A DNA stretch of 64,000 nt, from the NCBI RefSeq assembly GCF_008274805.1, contig NZ_CP022579.1:2046001-2110000 (forward strand), given 5' to 3'. Positions 17,765-26,640 of the stretch are shown here, piece after piece. Each line of letters starts with the position of its first letter. Position 1 is the first letter of the stretch. Source of the stretch: Oryzomicrobium terrae. GTDB lineage: Bacteria > Pseudomonadota > Gammaproteobacteria > Burkholderiales > Rhodocyclaceae. Below the pieces are notes generated by a model, which saw nothing but the letters and a program-made list of their open reading frames with translations, did not search any database and was not told the origin of the DNA. The position numbers and the translations under genes were made by a program.

Positions 17765-17793
17765 CTGTCATCTGGAGGCAACAACCCTGTAAC
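17765..17793 (+). promoter_or_regulatory. Possible Pho box upstream of ppk
   Basis: CTGTCAT (17765-17771), a perfect PhoB half-site, is followed 22 bp later by CTGTAAC (17787-17793), which reads on into ATACTTT. PhoB boxes are 7-bp repeats at 11-bp intervals, so these two are in phase with one degenerate unit between them. The site is 54-80 bp upstream of the chosen ppk start. Control of ppk by PhoB is known in other bacteria; here it is inference. Confidence 0.45.
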
Positions 17794-17846
17794 ATACTTT
17801 GGCACGTGATCCACTTGCCGTCGTCTTCAACGTGTCTGCCACTGTC

Positions 17847-19946
17847 ATGAATCGAGCCACCCTCACCCGCCGCTTTCCCCCGGAAAACTACCTGAACCGC
17901 GAACTGGGGCTGCTCGCCTTCAACCGCCGGGTGCTCGCCCAGGCGGCGGACGCCCGGATGCCCCTGCTGGAACGCCTGCGCTTTCTCTGCATCGTCTCTT
18001 CCAACCTGGACGAATTCTTCGAGATCCGGGTCGCCGGCCTCAAGGAACAGCTCAAGCTGGGCGCCACCAGCCGCACCACCGACGGTAAGACGCCCCGGGA
18101 GGTGTATCGCCAGGTCAGCCAGGAAGCCCACCGGATGGTCAATGAGCAGTACACCCTGTTCAACCAGGAAGTGCTGCCGGCCCTGGCCGCCGAGGGGATC
18201 TGCTTCCTGCGCCGGACCAGCTGGAGCAATGAGCAGCGCGAGTGGATCCGCGACTACTTCTTCCGCGAAGTGATGCCGGTGCTCACCCCGATCGGCCTCG
18301 ATCCGTCCCACCCCTTCCCGCGCATCCACAACAAGAGCCTCAACTTCGCCGTGGAACTGGAAGGCCGGGACGCCTTCGGGCGCAACTCCGGCGTGGCCAT
18401 CGTCCAGGCGCCCCGGGCCCTGCCCCGGGTAATCCGCCTGCCTTCCGAACTGGCCGGCTGCGAGTACGGCTGCGTCTTCCTCTCCTCGATCCTGCACGCC
18501 TTCGTTGGCGAGTTGTTCGCCGGCATGACGGTGCGCGGCTGCTACCAGTTCCGCGTCACCCGCAACTCCGACCTGTTCGTGGACGAGGAAGAGGTCAAGA
18601 ACCTGCGCACCAAGATCCAGGGCGAGCTGCCCCAGCGCCACTTCGGCGACGGGGTGCGCCTGGAGGTGGCCGACAGCTGCTCCGAAACCATGGCTGAGTT
18701 CCTGCTCAACCAGTTCGCCCTGGCGCCGGACGACCTGTACCGGGTCAACGGCCCGGTGAACCTGGTGCGGCTGATGCAGGTGCCGGACTGGGTGGATCGC
18801 CCCGACCTGAAATTCCCGCCCTTCGCCGCCGGCTTTCCCAAGCCGCTGCAAAAGAAGCGCAGCATCTTCGCCGCCATGCGCGAGGGCGACGTACTGCTGC
18901 ACCACCCCTACCAGAGCTTCGCCCCGGTGGTGGAACTGCTCGAAGAGGCTGCCGACGACCCCCAGGTGGTGGCGATCAAGATGACGGTGTACCGCACCGG
19001 CACCGACTCGGTGCTGATGAACGCCCTGATCCGCGCCGCCCAGAACGGCAAGGACGTGACGGCGGTGGTGGAACTGCTCGCCCGCTTCGACGAAGAGGCC
19101 AACATCAACTGGGCCAACAAGCTCGAAGAAGTCGGCGCCCACGTGGTCTATGGCGTGGTCGGCTACAAGACCCACGCCAAGATGCTGATGATCGTGCGCC
19201 GCGAACGGGACGAGGACGCGGGCCGCAGCCGCCTGCGCCGCTACGTGCACCTGGGTACCGGCAACTACCACCCGCGTACCGCCCGGCTGTACACCGACTT
19301 CGGCCTGCTCACCAGCAACGAGGAAATGGGCGCCGACGTCTCGGAAGTGTTCAAGCAGCTCACCGGCCTCGGCCGCGCCCAGGCCCTGCATCACCTGTGG
19401 CAGGCGCCCTTCTCGCTCCATTCCAACGTGATCGCCGCGATCAAGCGGGAAACCGAAGTAGCCAAGGCCGGCGGCCGGGGTCGCATCATCGCCAAGATGA
19501 ACTCCCTGCTCGAACCGGAGACCATCGCCACCCTCTACGAAGCCAGCCAGGCCGGGGTGGACATCGACCTGATCGTCCGCGGCGTATGCGCCCTGCGCCC
19601 CGGGGTGAAGGGCCTCTCGGAGAACATCCGGGTGCGCTCGGTGATCGGCCGGCTGCTCGAACACCACCGCATCTTCTACTTCTGGGCCGAAGGCGAGGAA
19701 AACGTCTATCTTTCCAGTGCCGACTGGATGGAGCGCAACTTCTTCCGCCGCATCGAACTGTGCTTCCCGGTGCGCGACCCGCGCCTCAAGAAGCGCGTCA
19801 TCGCCGAGGGCCTGCGCATGTACCTGGCGGACAACCAGCAAGCCTGGGAGATGGATTCCAACGGTGCCTATCACCGCAAGCGCCAGGGCCGGGCCAAGCC
19901 CCGCTCGGCGCAAAACGAGCTGATGGCGGCCCTGGGCGGGGTATAG
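17847..19946 (+). CDS. ppk1: Polyphosphate kinase 1
   Basis: The 699-residue enzyme polymerises ATP gamma-phosphate into polyphosphate and can run in reverse. Family features are the N-terminal ENYLNRELGLLAFNRRVLAQ, RFLCIVSSNLDEFFEIRVAG, HHPYQSFAPVVELLEEAADD, the phospholipase-D-like segment HAKMLMIVRRE with the first catalytic histidine, and VHLGTGNYHPRTARLYTDFG. A second histidine lies in RLLEHHRIFYF. The ATG at 17847 fits the family N-terminus; an in-frame TTG at 17799 would add 16 residues, and neither has a good ribosome site. It is divergent from ppx, a common layout in betaproteobacteria, so synthesis and breakdown of polyphosphate share one control region. Confidence 0.95.
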   Translation: MNRATLTRRFPPENYLNRELGLLAFNRRVLAQAADARMPLLERLRFLCIVSSNLDEFFEIRVAGLKEQLKLGATSRTTDGKTPREVYRQVSQEAHRMVNEQYTLFNQEVLPALAAEGICFLRRTSWSNEQREWIRDYFFREVMPVLTPIGLDPSHPFPRIHNKSLNFAVELEGRDAFGRNSGVAIVQAPRALPRVIRLPSELAGCEYGCVFLSSILHAFVGELFAGMTVRGCYQFRVTRNSDLFVDEEEVKNLRTKIQGELPQRHFGDGVRLEVADSCSETMAEFLLNQFALAPDDLYRVNGPVNLVRLMQVPDWVDRPDLKFPPFAAGFPKPLQKKRSIFAAMREGDVLLHHPYQSFAPVVELLEEAADDPQVVAIKMTVYRTGTDSVLMNALIRAAQNGKDVTAVVELLARFDEEANINWANKLEEVGAHVVYGVVGYKTHAKMLMIVRRERDEDAGRSRLRRYVHLGTGNYHPRTARLYTDFGLLTSNEEMGADVSEVFKQLTGLGRAQALHHLWQAPFSLHSNVIAAIKRETEVAKAGGRGRIIAKMNSLLEPETIATLYEASQAGVDIDLIVRGVCALRPGVKGLSENIRVRSVIGRLLEHHRIFYFWAEGEENVYLSSADWMERNFFRRIELCFPVRDPRLKKRVIAEGLRMYLADNQQAWEMDSNGAYHRKRQGRAKPRSAQNELMAALGGV

Positions 19947-20002
19947 CAAGGTATAGCAGGCCATACCGGCCTGACGCCCCAACACGAACGAGGAGCGTAG
20001 CG

Positions 20003-20323
20003 ATGTTGATGAACAAGGTCACCGGGCGGGAATGGACGCCCACGGATTTTCCCGGCATCGAACGCAGCCTGTTCCGCAACAACCCGGAAGGCGGACGCTC
20101 GTCGGTCGTGCGCCTACGGCAAGGCGCCCGTTTCCCCCGCCACACCCACCAGGGCACCGAAGAAGTGGTGGTGCTGGTCGGGCGGATCACCATCGGCGGG
20201 GTGGAGCTGGAGGCCGGCGACTACCTCTTCACCAGCCCGGGCGAAGAGCACGACGTGGTCGCCCTGAGCGACGCCCAGATCTTCGTCTCGTCGCAGAAGG
20301 CCACGCCCCTTATTCCTGAATAA
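20003..20323 (+). CDS. Small cupin-domain protein (ChrR-like fold)
   Basis: The 106-residue single-domain cupin has cupin motif 1 (GARFPRHTHQGTEEVVVLVG, with the metal-binding His-His-Glu) and motif 2 (GDYLFTSPGEEHDVVALS, with the final His). The start ATG 20003 has AGGAG 7 nt upstream. The sequence resembles anti-sigma ChrR C-terminal cupins and similar stand-alone proteins, but the anti-sigma zinc domain is missing. It follows ppk by 56 bp on the same strand and may be co-transcribed, ending at the strong hairpin at 20436. Substrate or function is unknown. Confidence 0.8.
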   Translation: MLMNKVTGREWTPTDFPGIERSLFRNNPEGGRSSVVRLRQGARFPRHTHQGTEEVVVLVGRITIGGVELEAGDYLFTSPGEEHDVVALSDAQIFVSSQKATPLIPE

Positions 20324-20435
20324 GCGCGGATGGGCGGCCCCGCACGGCGCTGCCGTTGCGGGTGCCGGCCGAAGGATGGGGACGACAGCCGCGCTGCACG
20401 ACAGGCAAAGCGCGCAACGAGGACAACCCGACAGC

Positions 20436-20469
20436 AAAACGGGGAAAGGCGTGAGCCTTTCCCCGTTTT
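20436..20469 (+). terminator. Bidirectional Rho-independent terminator after cupin gene
   Basis: AAAACGGGGAAAGGC (20436-20450) and GCCTTTCCCCGTTTT (20455-20469) form a perfect 15-bp stem with a GTGA loop. The U-tract is part of the stem on both strands, so it can stop the cupin transcript and the convergent minE transcript. Confidence 0.9.
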
Positions 20470-20500
20470 GATCGAACCGTCCGACACCTGGCGAAACCCC

Positions 20501-20553
20501 AGGACTGGCGCCATTCTTCACGGGTACCCCGTGGAACTCGGCGCCAGGCGTGG
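20501..20553. repeat. Dispersed palindromic repeat, 20.5-kb copy
   Basis: CTGGCGCC (20505-20512) pairs with GGCGCCAG (20540-20547), and the loop itself contains the dyad CACGGG-TAC-CCCGTG (20519-20533). The outer arm reads AGGACTGGCGCC, like the other copies. It lies between the terminator and the end of minE. Confidence 0.6.
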
Positions 20554-20591
20554 CATTCCAGCCTGTCCGCGGCCGGACTGCCCGGAACGCC

Positions 20592-20861
20592 TTATTTGGC
20601 CTGGGCCGCGTCCGGCAGCACGATATTGACTTCGAGCACCTCGAAGTTGCCCTGCTTTTCCAGGGACACCTTGATGTCGTCCGGATTGACCGAGACGTAC
20701 TTGGAGATCACCTGGATCAACTCCTGCTGCAGCTTGGGCAGAAAATCCGGAGAGCCGGCGGACGCGTCGGTGCGTTCCCGGGCGATGATCAGCTGCAGGC
20801 GCTCCTTGGCCACCGACGCGGTCTTCGGCTTCTGGCCGAACAGCATGGAAAGCAGCGACAT
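20592..20861 (-). CDS. minE: Cell division topological specificity factor MinE
   Basis: The 89-residue protein stimulates the MinD ATPase and drives Min oscillation, restricting septum formation to midcell. The N-terminal membrane-targeting and anti-MinCD helix begins [11 protein letters not shown], followed by [18 protein letters not shown]. The topological-specificity domain includes [20 protein letters not shown]. The length is standard. The gene follows minD with 2 bp between them. Confidence 0.96.
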   Translation of the reverse strand: MSLLSMLFGQKPKTASVAKERLQLIIARERTDASAGSPDFLPKLQQELIQVISKYVSVNPDDIKVSLEKQGNFEVLEVNIVLPDAAQAK

Positions 20862-20863
20862 GG

Positions 20864-21676
20864 TCACTTCCCTCCGAAGATGCGCTTGAGCAGGCCCGGC
20901 TTTTCGTAATCGACGAAGCGCAGGGGCTTGTCCTCGCCGAGGAAGCGCGCCACCACGTCCTGGTAGGCGGCGGCCACGTCGCTGCCATCCATGTGGATCG
21001 CCGGGGTGCCCTGGTTGGAGGCCTGGAGGACGATTTCCGATTCCGGGGTGACGCCCAGCAGGGGGATGCGCAGCAGTTCCTGCACGTCCTTGTAGGAGAG
21101 CATTTCGCCGTCCTCGACGCGCTTCGGGCTGTAGCGGGTCACCAGCAGGTGCTCCTTGACCGGCTCGACACCGTCCTTGGCCCGGCGGGACTTGGACTGG
21201 ACGATGCCAAGGATGCGGTCGGAGTCGCGCACCGACGACACTTCCGGGTTGGTCACCACGATCGCCTCGTCGGCGAAGGTCAGGGCCATCACCGCGCCGC
21301 GCTCGATGCCGGCGGGGGAATCGCACACGGCGTAATCGAAGCCCATGTGTTCCAGCTCTTTCAGCACCTTCTCCACGCCCTCTTCGGTGAGCGCGTCCTT
21401 ATCCCGGGTCTGGGAGGCGGGCAGGATGAACAGGTTGTCGGTGTGCTTGTCCTTGATCAGCGCCTGGGAGAGGTTGGCCTCGCCGTTGAGCACGTTCACC
21501 AGGTCGTACACCACGCGACGCTCGCAGCCCATGATCAGGTCCAGGTTGCGCAGACCGACGTCGAAGTCGATGACCGCGGTCTTGAAGCCGCGCAGCGCCA
21601 GGCCCGAGGCAAACGCGGCACTGGTGGTGGTTTTGCCCACACCACCCTTGCCGGAAGTGACGACGATGACTTTCAT
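20864..21676 (-). CDS. minD: Septum site-determining ATPase MinD
   Basis: The 270-residue deviant-Walker ATPase starts [20 protein letters not shown], with the signature lysine of the MinD/ParA family. It also has the [18 protein letters not shown] segment and the C-terminal amphipathic membrane-targeting helix [10 protein letters not shown]. The ATG at 21676 was preferred over the upstream in-frame start because it gives the conserved N-terminus. It dimerises on the membrane with ATP, recruits MinC and is released by MinE. It lies between minC and minE in the usual C-D-E order. Confidence 0.97.
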   Translation of the reverse strand: MKVIVVTSGKGGVGKTTTSAAFASGLALRGFKTAVIDFDVGLRNLDLIMGCERRVVYDLVNVLNGEANLSQALIKDKHTDNLFILPASQTRDKDALTEEGVEKVLKELEHMGFDYAVCDSPAGIERGAVMALTFADEAIVVTNPEVSSVRDSDRILGIVQSKSRRAKDGVEPVKEHLLVTRYSPKRVEDGEMLSYKDVQELLRIPLLGVTPESEIVLQASNQGTPAIHMDGSDVAAAYQDVVARFLGEDKPLRFVDYEKPGLLKRIFGGK

Positions 21677-21755
21677 GGGACCCCTTCTTATCAATGATTC
21701 AGTAATTTGGATTCAGTACAACCGGATGGAGCGGATAACGGGAACGGCGGCCGAC

Positions 21756-22637
21756 TCAGCGCAGGTTGAGCGGCTCCAGCCGCAATTGCTGCTGATCGAC
21801 ATCGGCCCCGGCGAGACGGACCTGCACCGGCTGGCCGGTCAGGGTTTTTTCCGAACCGGGTTCGAAGGTCCGGTACACGCCGGCAATCGAGACCAGTTCA
21901 GCTTCGAAACAGGTGGTGAAGATGCGCGCCCCCACATCGCCCCGGGCACCGGCCAGGGCGCGGCCGCGCAACGGCGCATAGACGTGGATGTTGCCGTCGG
22001 CGATCACCTCGGCGCCGGGATTGACCATGGCCAGCACGATCACGTCGCCGCCCCGGGCATAGACCTGCTGGCCGGAACGCAGCGGCCGGTCCACCACCAG
22101 GGTGCCGGTGAATGCGGGGGCTGGCGCGGGGGCGGGTTCCGGCGCTGCCGGAGCGGGAGCCACTTCCGGCGTGGCGAACAGGTCGCCATTGACCGGCGCC
22201 TCGGCGGCCGCGACGGGGCTTTCCGCCTCGGCGGCCGCCCCGGCCTCGGCCGGGCCGGCCGTATCGGGGGATTGGGAGGAGTGGGCAGAGCGGGCGGCGG
22301 GCGCCGCGCGCACCACGGTTTCCACTTCCTCGGCGATCACCAGGCCAGCGGCCCGGGCCGCCTCGGCTTGGGCCGGCGACGCGTTGCGCACGGCGAACGG
22401 CGTGAGTTGGTGGCGGCGCAGCAGGGGCAGCAAGGTGCCCCAGTCGGGCTGGGCATCGGCATCGAGGCCGGCCAGATCGACCACCGTCGGATCGTGGCTG
22501 AAGAAATCGGGAGCGGGGCCGCACAGATCGGCCAGGGTGCGTTCCACCGCCGCCGCATCGGCGCTGCCCAGGGCGGCGTGGAGCACCGTCAGGGCCAGGG
22601 TGGAACCTTTGAATTCGAGAGTGGGGGCGGACTTCAT
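21756..22637 (-). CDS. minC: Septum site-determining protein MinC
   Basis: The 293-residue FtsZ-polymerisation inhibitor has an N-terminal domain (residues 1-105, starting [20 protein letters not shown]). A long Ala/Pro/Glu-rich linker covers about residues 115-185. The C-terminal beta-helix begins [20 protein letters not shown] and includes [20 protein letters not shown] and [11 protein letters not shown]-like residues that contact MinD. The linker is longer than in E. coli MinC (231 residues), which accounts for the extra length. It is the first gene of minCDE, separated from minD by 79 bp. Confidence 0.95.
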   Translation of the reverse strand: MKSAPTLEFKGSTLALTVLHAALGSADAAAVERTLADLCGPAPDFFSHDPTVVDLAGLDADAQPDWGTLLPLLRRHQLTPFAVRNASPAQAEAARAAGLVIAEEVETVVRAAPAARSAHSSQSPDTAGPAEAGAAAEAESPVAAAEAPVNGDLFATPEVAPAPAAPEPAPAPAPAFTGTLVVDRPLRSGQQVYARGGDVIVLAMVNPGAEVIADGNIHVYAPLRGRALAGARGDVGARIFTTCFEAELVSIAGVYRTFEPGSEKTLTGQPVQVRLAGADVDQQQLRLEPLNLR

Positions 22638-22745
22638 CAGGGCCCTGAGCTTAAAAAAGGCGCCAGTCTAGCAGAGGCCGCGCGGCCCCACGGCCCGGCA
22701 CGGCCATGGCGGCGGGACGGGGCAAGGCGAACGGCCGGACCAACG

Positions 22746-24950
22746 TCATCCGCGCCGCGCCCCCACCACGCCGTCCACGTCGTGGATCAGCTTCAACACC
22801 CGCTTCATTTGCGGCAGTTCGCCGATTTCCACGGTAAAGCCCATGTGGGCCTTGCCCTGCTTGGAGAAGGTATTCACGCCGATGACGTTGATCTTCTCCT
22901 TGGCGAAGATGTCGGAGATGTCGCGCAGCAGGCCCTGACGGTCGTGGGCGTCCACCACGATGTCCACCGGGAAGATGCCTTCCGGGCGGCCGCCCCACTC
23001 CACCTCGATCACCCGTTCCGGGTGCAGGGCCGAGAGCATGGCGAAGTTGGGGCAGTCGTGGCGGTGGATCGAGACGCCCTTGCCCCGGGTGACGAAGCCG
23101 CCGATGTCGTCCGGCGGCGCTGGCTTGCAGCAGCGCGCCAACTGGGTCAGCAGCTTGTCCACGCCGACGATCAGGATGCCCCGGTCGGTGGGTTCCACCT
23201 TGTTGCGCCGGCGCGGCGCCGGTTCGGCGTGGCGCTCTTCGACCGGCGGCTCCTGGCCGCGCACGGTGGCCTGGAACAGGCGCAGGCCCAGCTCGCCCCG
23301 GGCGGCGGCGATGTACAGGTCGTCGGCCTTGGCGAAGCCGAGCTTGCCCGCCAGCTCTTCCAGGTTGGCTCCGCCGGCGCCGAGGCGCTGCAGCTCCTTG
23401 GCGATGATGGTGCGGCCTTCGGCCAGGGTTTCTTCCAGGGCCAGGTTGGAGAACCAGGTGCGCACCTTGGTGCGGGCGCTCTTGGTGGCGATGTAGCCCA
23501 GGCTGGGGTTGAGCCAGTCCCGGGAGGGGCCGCCCTGTTTGGCGACGACGATTTCCACCTGCTGACCGGTCTGCAGCGGCGTATTGAGGGGCACCAGGGC
23601 GCCATTGACCTTGGCACCGCGGCAGCGGTGGCCCAGATCGGTGTGCAGCCGGTAGGCGAAGTCCACCGGGGTCGCGCCCTTGGGCAGATCCACCACCTTG
23701 CCCTGGGGCGTCATCACGTACAGGGTGTCGTCCAGGGCGGCCTGCTTGTAGTGCTTGACCCAGTCGGAGGAATCGGTGACTTCCTCCTTCCAGGTGAGCA
23801 GCTGGCGCAGCCAGGCGATCTTGTCGTCGTAGCCCTCGTCGCTGCGCTTGCTGCCTTCCTTATAACGCCAGTGGGCGGCGATGCCCAATTCGGCGTGGCG
23901 GTGCATTTCCCAAGTACGGATCTGCACTTCCAGGCTGCGCCCGTCGGGGCAGCGCACGGCCGTGTGCAATGAACGGTAGTGGTTGCCCTTGGGGTTGGAG
24001 ATGTAGTCGTCGAATTCCTTGGAGATCGGCGTCCAGATGTTGTGCACGATGCCCAGCACCGTGTAGCAATCCTTGACCTCATTGACAATCACGCGCAGGG
24101 CGCGGATGTCGTAGACCTCGGAGAACTCCAGGTCCTTCTTGCGCATCTTGTTCCAGATGGAATAGATGTGCTTGGGTCGGCCATAGACCTCGGCCTGGAT
24201 ACCCACCGCCGCCACTTCCTTCTTCAGGCGCTCGGTGGCCTCGGCGATGAACTGCTCTCGCTCGACGCGCTTCTCGTCGAGCATCTTGGCGATCTTCTTG
24301 TAGGTTTCCGGGTGGAGGAAGCGGAACGACAGGTCCTCCAGTTCCCACTTCAGTTCCCATACCCCCAGGCGGTTGGCCAGGGGGGCGTACAGGTCCAGGG
24401 TTTCCCGGGCCACATGGGCGCGCAGCTCCTCGGGGCGGGAGGCGTAGTAGCGCAGGGTCTGGGTACGGGAGGCAAGGCGCAGCAGCACTACCCGGATGTC
24501 CTCGACCATGGAGAGGAGCATCTTGCGCAGCACCTCGACCTGGGCCTTCACTTCCTTGGGATTGGCCTCGGTGTCGGCAACGAAGTCGCGGGTGATGGGG
24601 CGCAGGCGGTTGAGGCGGGAAATGCCGCTGACCAGATGCACGACCTCGCCGCCAAAGTCGCTCTCGATGCGGGCCAGGCCATCCTGCTCGTGGCTGGGCA
24701 CGGCGAACAGCAGGGCCGCCACGCGGCTGTCGCAGTCGAGTTTGAGCCCGACCAGGATCAGCGCCATCCCCAGGGCATGGGGCCAGACGCCTTCGCCGCT
24801 GCCGAGGAGGTGGTCGCCATAGGCCTGCTGGGCGAACAGGGCGGCGGCGCGCAGCCGCTCGGCCTCTTCGGGGCCGAGGCCCTCGCTCAAGGTGGCAAGG
24901 GTTTGATCGAAGTCGGCCTGAGCGGCGACGGAGTGAGCAACGGAAACCAT
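22746..24950 (-). CDS. relA: (p)ppGpp synthetase RelA, degenerate hydrolase domain
   Basis: The 734-residue protein makes the stringent-response alarmones from ATP and GDP/GTP. The N-terminal pseudo-hydrolase lacks the HD metal motif (PHALGMALILVGLKLDCDSR and LLFAVP replace HDxxED), so it cannot degrade ppGpp. The synthetase domain has GRPKHIYSIWNKM, VYDIRALRVIV and KEFDDYISNPKGNHYRSLH; the EFDD motif marks the RelA (synthetase-only) type. TGS (VMTPQGKVVDLPKGATPVDF), zinc-finger (CCKPAPPDDIGGFVTRGKG) and C-terminal ACT domains follow. The ATG at 24950 was chosen over an upstream frame that has no family similarity. Confidence 0.95.
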   Translation of the reverse strand: MVSVAHSVAAQADFDQTLATLSEGLGPEEAERLRAAALFAQQAYGDHLLGSGEGVWPHALGMALILVGLKLDCDSRVAALLFAVPSHEQDGLARIESDFGGEVVHLVSGISRLNRLRPITRDFVADTEANPKEVKAQVEVLRKMLLSMVEDIRVVLLRLASRTQTLRYYASRPEELRAHVARETLDLYAPLANRLGVWELKWELEDLSFRFLHPETYKKIAKMLDEKRVEREQFIAEATERLKKEVAAVGIQAEVYGRPKHIYSIWNKMRKKDLEFSEVYDIRALRVIVNEVKDCYTVLGIVHNIWTPISKEFDDYISNPKGNHYRSLHTAVRCPDGRSLEVQIRTWEMHRHAELGIAAHWRYKEGSKRSDEGYDDKIAWLRQLLTWKEEVTDSSDWVKHYKQAALDDTLYVMTPQGKVVDLPKGATPVDFAYRLHTDLGHRCRGAKVNGALVPLNTPLQTGQQVEIVVAKQGGPSRDWLNPSLGYIATKSARTKVRTWFSNLALEETLAEGRTIIAKELQRLGAGGANLEELAGKLGFAKADDLYIAAARGELGLRLFQATVRGQEPPVEERHAEPAPRRRNKVEPTDRGILIVGVDKLLTQLARCCKPAPPDDIGGFVTRGKGVSIHRHDCPNFAMLSALHPERVIEVEWGGRPEGIFPVDIVVDAHDRQGLLRDISDIFAKEKINVIGVNTFSKQGKAHMGFTVEIGELPQMKRVLKLIHDVDGVVGARRG

Positions 24951-25042
24951 GGCGGCAATTATACGTTGCCTCGCCCCCCGGCACACACGGCGTCCCGCCC
25001 GAGCGGGGCGTTTGGCGCGACAGGCCGTCATATTCCCGGCCG

Positions 25043-25055
25043 CCCCCCCCCCCCC
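25043..25055. repeat. Homopolymer tract of 13 cytosines
   Basis: A run of 13 C lies between divergent relA and the VOC gene, flanked by GGCCG and GGGCCGG. It is about 93 bp from the relA start and 87 bp from the VOC start. It could vary by slipped-strand mispairing, or its length could be a sequencing artefact. Confidence 0.85.
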
Positions 25056-25141
25056 GGGCCGGTACGGATTGCCGGCAGCATGGCGGGACAGTTATCGTGC
25101 AGCCTTCCCCCTGCCACCCTCACCCGCGCCAAGGAGCCGCC

Positions 25142-25552
25142 ATGGAACCCCGCATCAGCCTGATCACCCTGGGCGTTTCCGACCTGGAACGCTCCCGCGC
25201 CTTCTACCGCGACGGTCTGGGATTCACCTTGCGCCCGGAAAGCCAGGACGGCATCGCCTTCTTCGCCCTGCACGGGCTGTGGCTGGCCCTCTACCCCCGC
25301 GACGCCCTGGCCGAAGACGCCCACCTGCCGCCCAGCCCGGCCGTGCCCGGGGCCTTTCCCGGCTTCACCCTGGCCCACAACCTGCGCACCCGGGCCGAGG
25401 TGGACGAAGTGCTGGCCCACGCCGTGAAAGCCGGCGCCACACTGGTGAAACCTGCCGAGGAAGTGTTCTGGGGCGGCTACAGCGGCTACTTCGCCGACCC
25501 GGACGGCTTTCTCTGGGAAGTGGCGCACAATCCCTTTATCTGGATCGAATAG
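25142..25552 (+). CDS. VOC (glyoxalase/bleomycin-resistance) family protein
   Basis: The 136-residue protein has the two beta-alpha-beta-beta-beta units of the vicinal oxygen chelate fold: ISLITLGVSDLERSRAFYRD at the start and GYSGYFADPDGFLWEVAHNP near the end. The last motif carries the metal-ligand glutamate. The start ATG 25142 is preceded by AAGGAGCCGCC. The family includes glyoxalases, dioxygenases and resistance proteins, and nothing here fixes the substrate. It is divergent from relA across the C13 tract. Confidence 0.85.
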   Translation: MEPRISLITLGVSDLERSRAFYRDGLGFTLRPESQDGIAFFALHGLWLALYPRDALAEDAHLPPSPAVPGAFPGFTLAHNLRTRAEVDEVLAHAVKAGATLVKPAEEVFWGGYSGYFADPDGFLWEVAHNPFIWIE

Positions 25553-25709
25553 GGGCGCCGCTCCCGCCATTCCCCTCCCGCCGCTCCGGCCGGGCACCGC
25601 CGCCGGCGCTGTCGACGGCCCGGCCGCGGGTGGCATAATCGCCTTCCCCAACCCGGCACGGCCGTCAGGCCGGCGCCGGAGCCCGCCCCAGAAAAACCAA
25701 TAAACCGCC

Positions 25710-26624
25710 ATGGCCCCCGAGTCCCGGACGCACTTGCTGCGCCACCCCTACCTGCTGCTCACCCTCACCGCCCTGTTCTGGTCCGGCAATATGGTGCTGG
25801 GCCGGGCCATCCGCGCCGACGTGCCGCCCTTCGCCCTGGCCTTCTGGCGCTGGAGCCTGGCCTTGCTGCTGGTGCTGCCCCTGGCCCTGCCCCACCTGCG
25901 CAGCCAGTGGCCGATCCTGAGGAAGGGGTGGAAGCCGGTGCTGCTGCTGGGCGTCCTCGGCGTGGGCTGCTACAACACCTTCGCCTACATCGCCCTGCAA
26001 TACACCGCCGCCACCAACGGGGTGCTGCTCAATTCGTTCATTCCCATCGCCACCATCGCCCTGTCCTGGGCCTTTCTCGGTAAGCGGCTGCGGCCCATCG
26101 AGGGGCTGGGGGTGGCCTTGTCCTTCGTCGGCGCCGCCACCATCATCTGCCGCGGCGACCTGGACGTGCTGGCCGGCCTGACCCTCAACCGGGGCGACCT
26201 GTGGATGCTCGCCGCCGTGCTGGTCTGGGCGGTCTATACCGTGGGCCTGCAATGGCGCCCCTCCGGCGTGGACCCGATGCTGATGCTGGCGGCCATGACC
26301 GTGGTCGGCGTGCTGGTGCTGGCCCCGGCCTATGCCTGGGAAATCACCCAGGAGCGCCATATCAACGTCAACGCCGGCGCCCTGGCCGGAATCGCCTACG
26401 TGGCGATCTTTCCCGGCTTTCTCGGCTACGTGTTCTATAACCGGGGGGTGGCCGAGGTCGGCGCCAACAAGGCCAGCCTGTTCATCCACCTGATGCCGGT
26501 GTTCGGCACCCTGCTCTCGGCCCTGCTCCTGGGCGAAGTGCCCCACCTCTACCACTACGCCGGCATCGCCCTGATCTTTGCCGGCATCTACCTCACCACC
26601 GTGCTCGGGCCGCGGTTGAAGTGA
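25710..26624 (+). CDS. EamA/DMT-family transporter
   Basis: The 304-residue protein has ten membrane segments in two EamA repeats: LTLTALFWSGNMVLGRAI begins the first, and DLWMLAAVLVWAVYTVGLQW begins the second. The characteristic end of each repeat is visible in LSWAFLGKRLRPIEGLGVAL and LLLGEVPHLYHYAGIALIFA. DMT exporters of this type move amino acids or metabolites. A possible -10 element CATAAT occurs at about 25634. The substrate is unknown. Confidence 0.88.
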   Translation: MAPESRTHLLRHPYLLLTLTALFWSGNMVLGRAIRADVPPFALAFWRWSLALLLVLPLALPHLRSQWPILRKGWKPVLLLGVLGVGCYNTFAYIALQYTAATNGVLLNSFIPIATIALSWAFLGKRLRPIEGLGVALSFVGAATIICRGDLDVLAGLTLNRGDLWMLAAVLVWAVYTVGLQWRPSGVDPMLMLAAMTVVGVLVLAPAYAWEITQERHINVNAGALAGIAYVAIFPGFLGYVFYNRGVAEVGANKASLFIHLMPVFGTLLSALLLGEVPHLYHYAGIALIFAGIYLTTVLGPRLK

Positions 26625-26640
26625 GGCGGAAGCACACACC

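Noticed and set aside
22655-22675. GGCGCCAGTCTAGC upstream of minC, similar to the repeat arm
   Set aside because: A second arm is missing, and the sequence fits a promoter -10 region on the minus strand.
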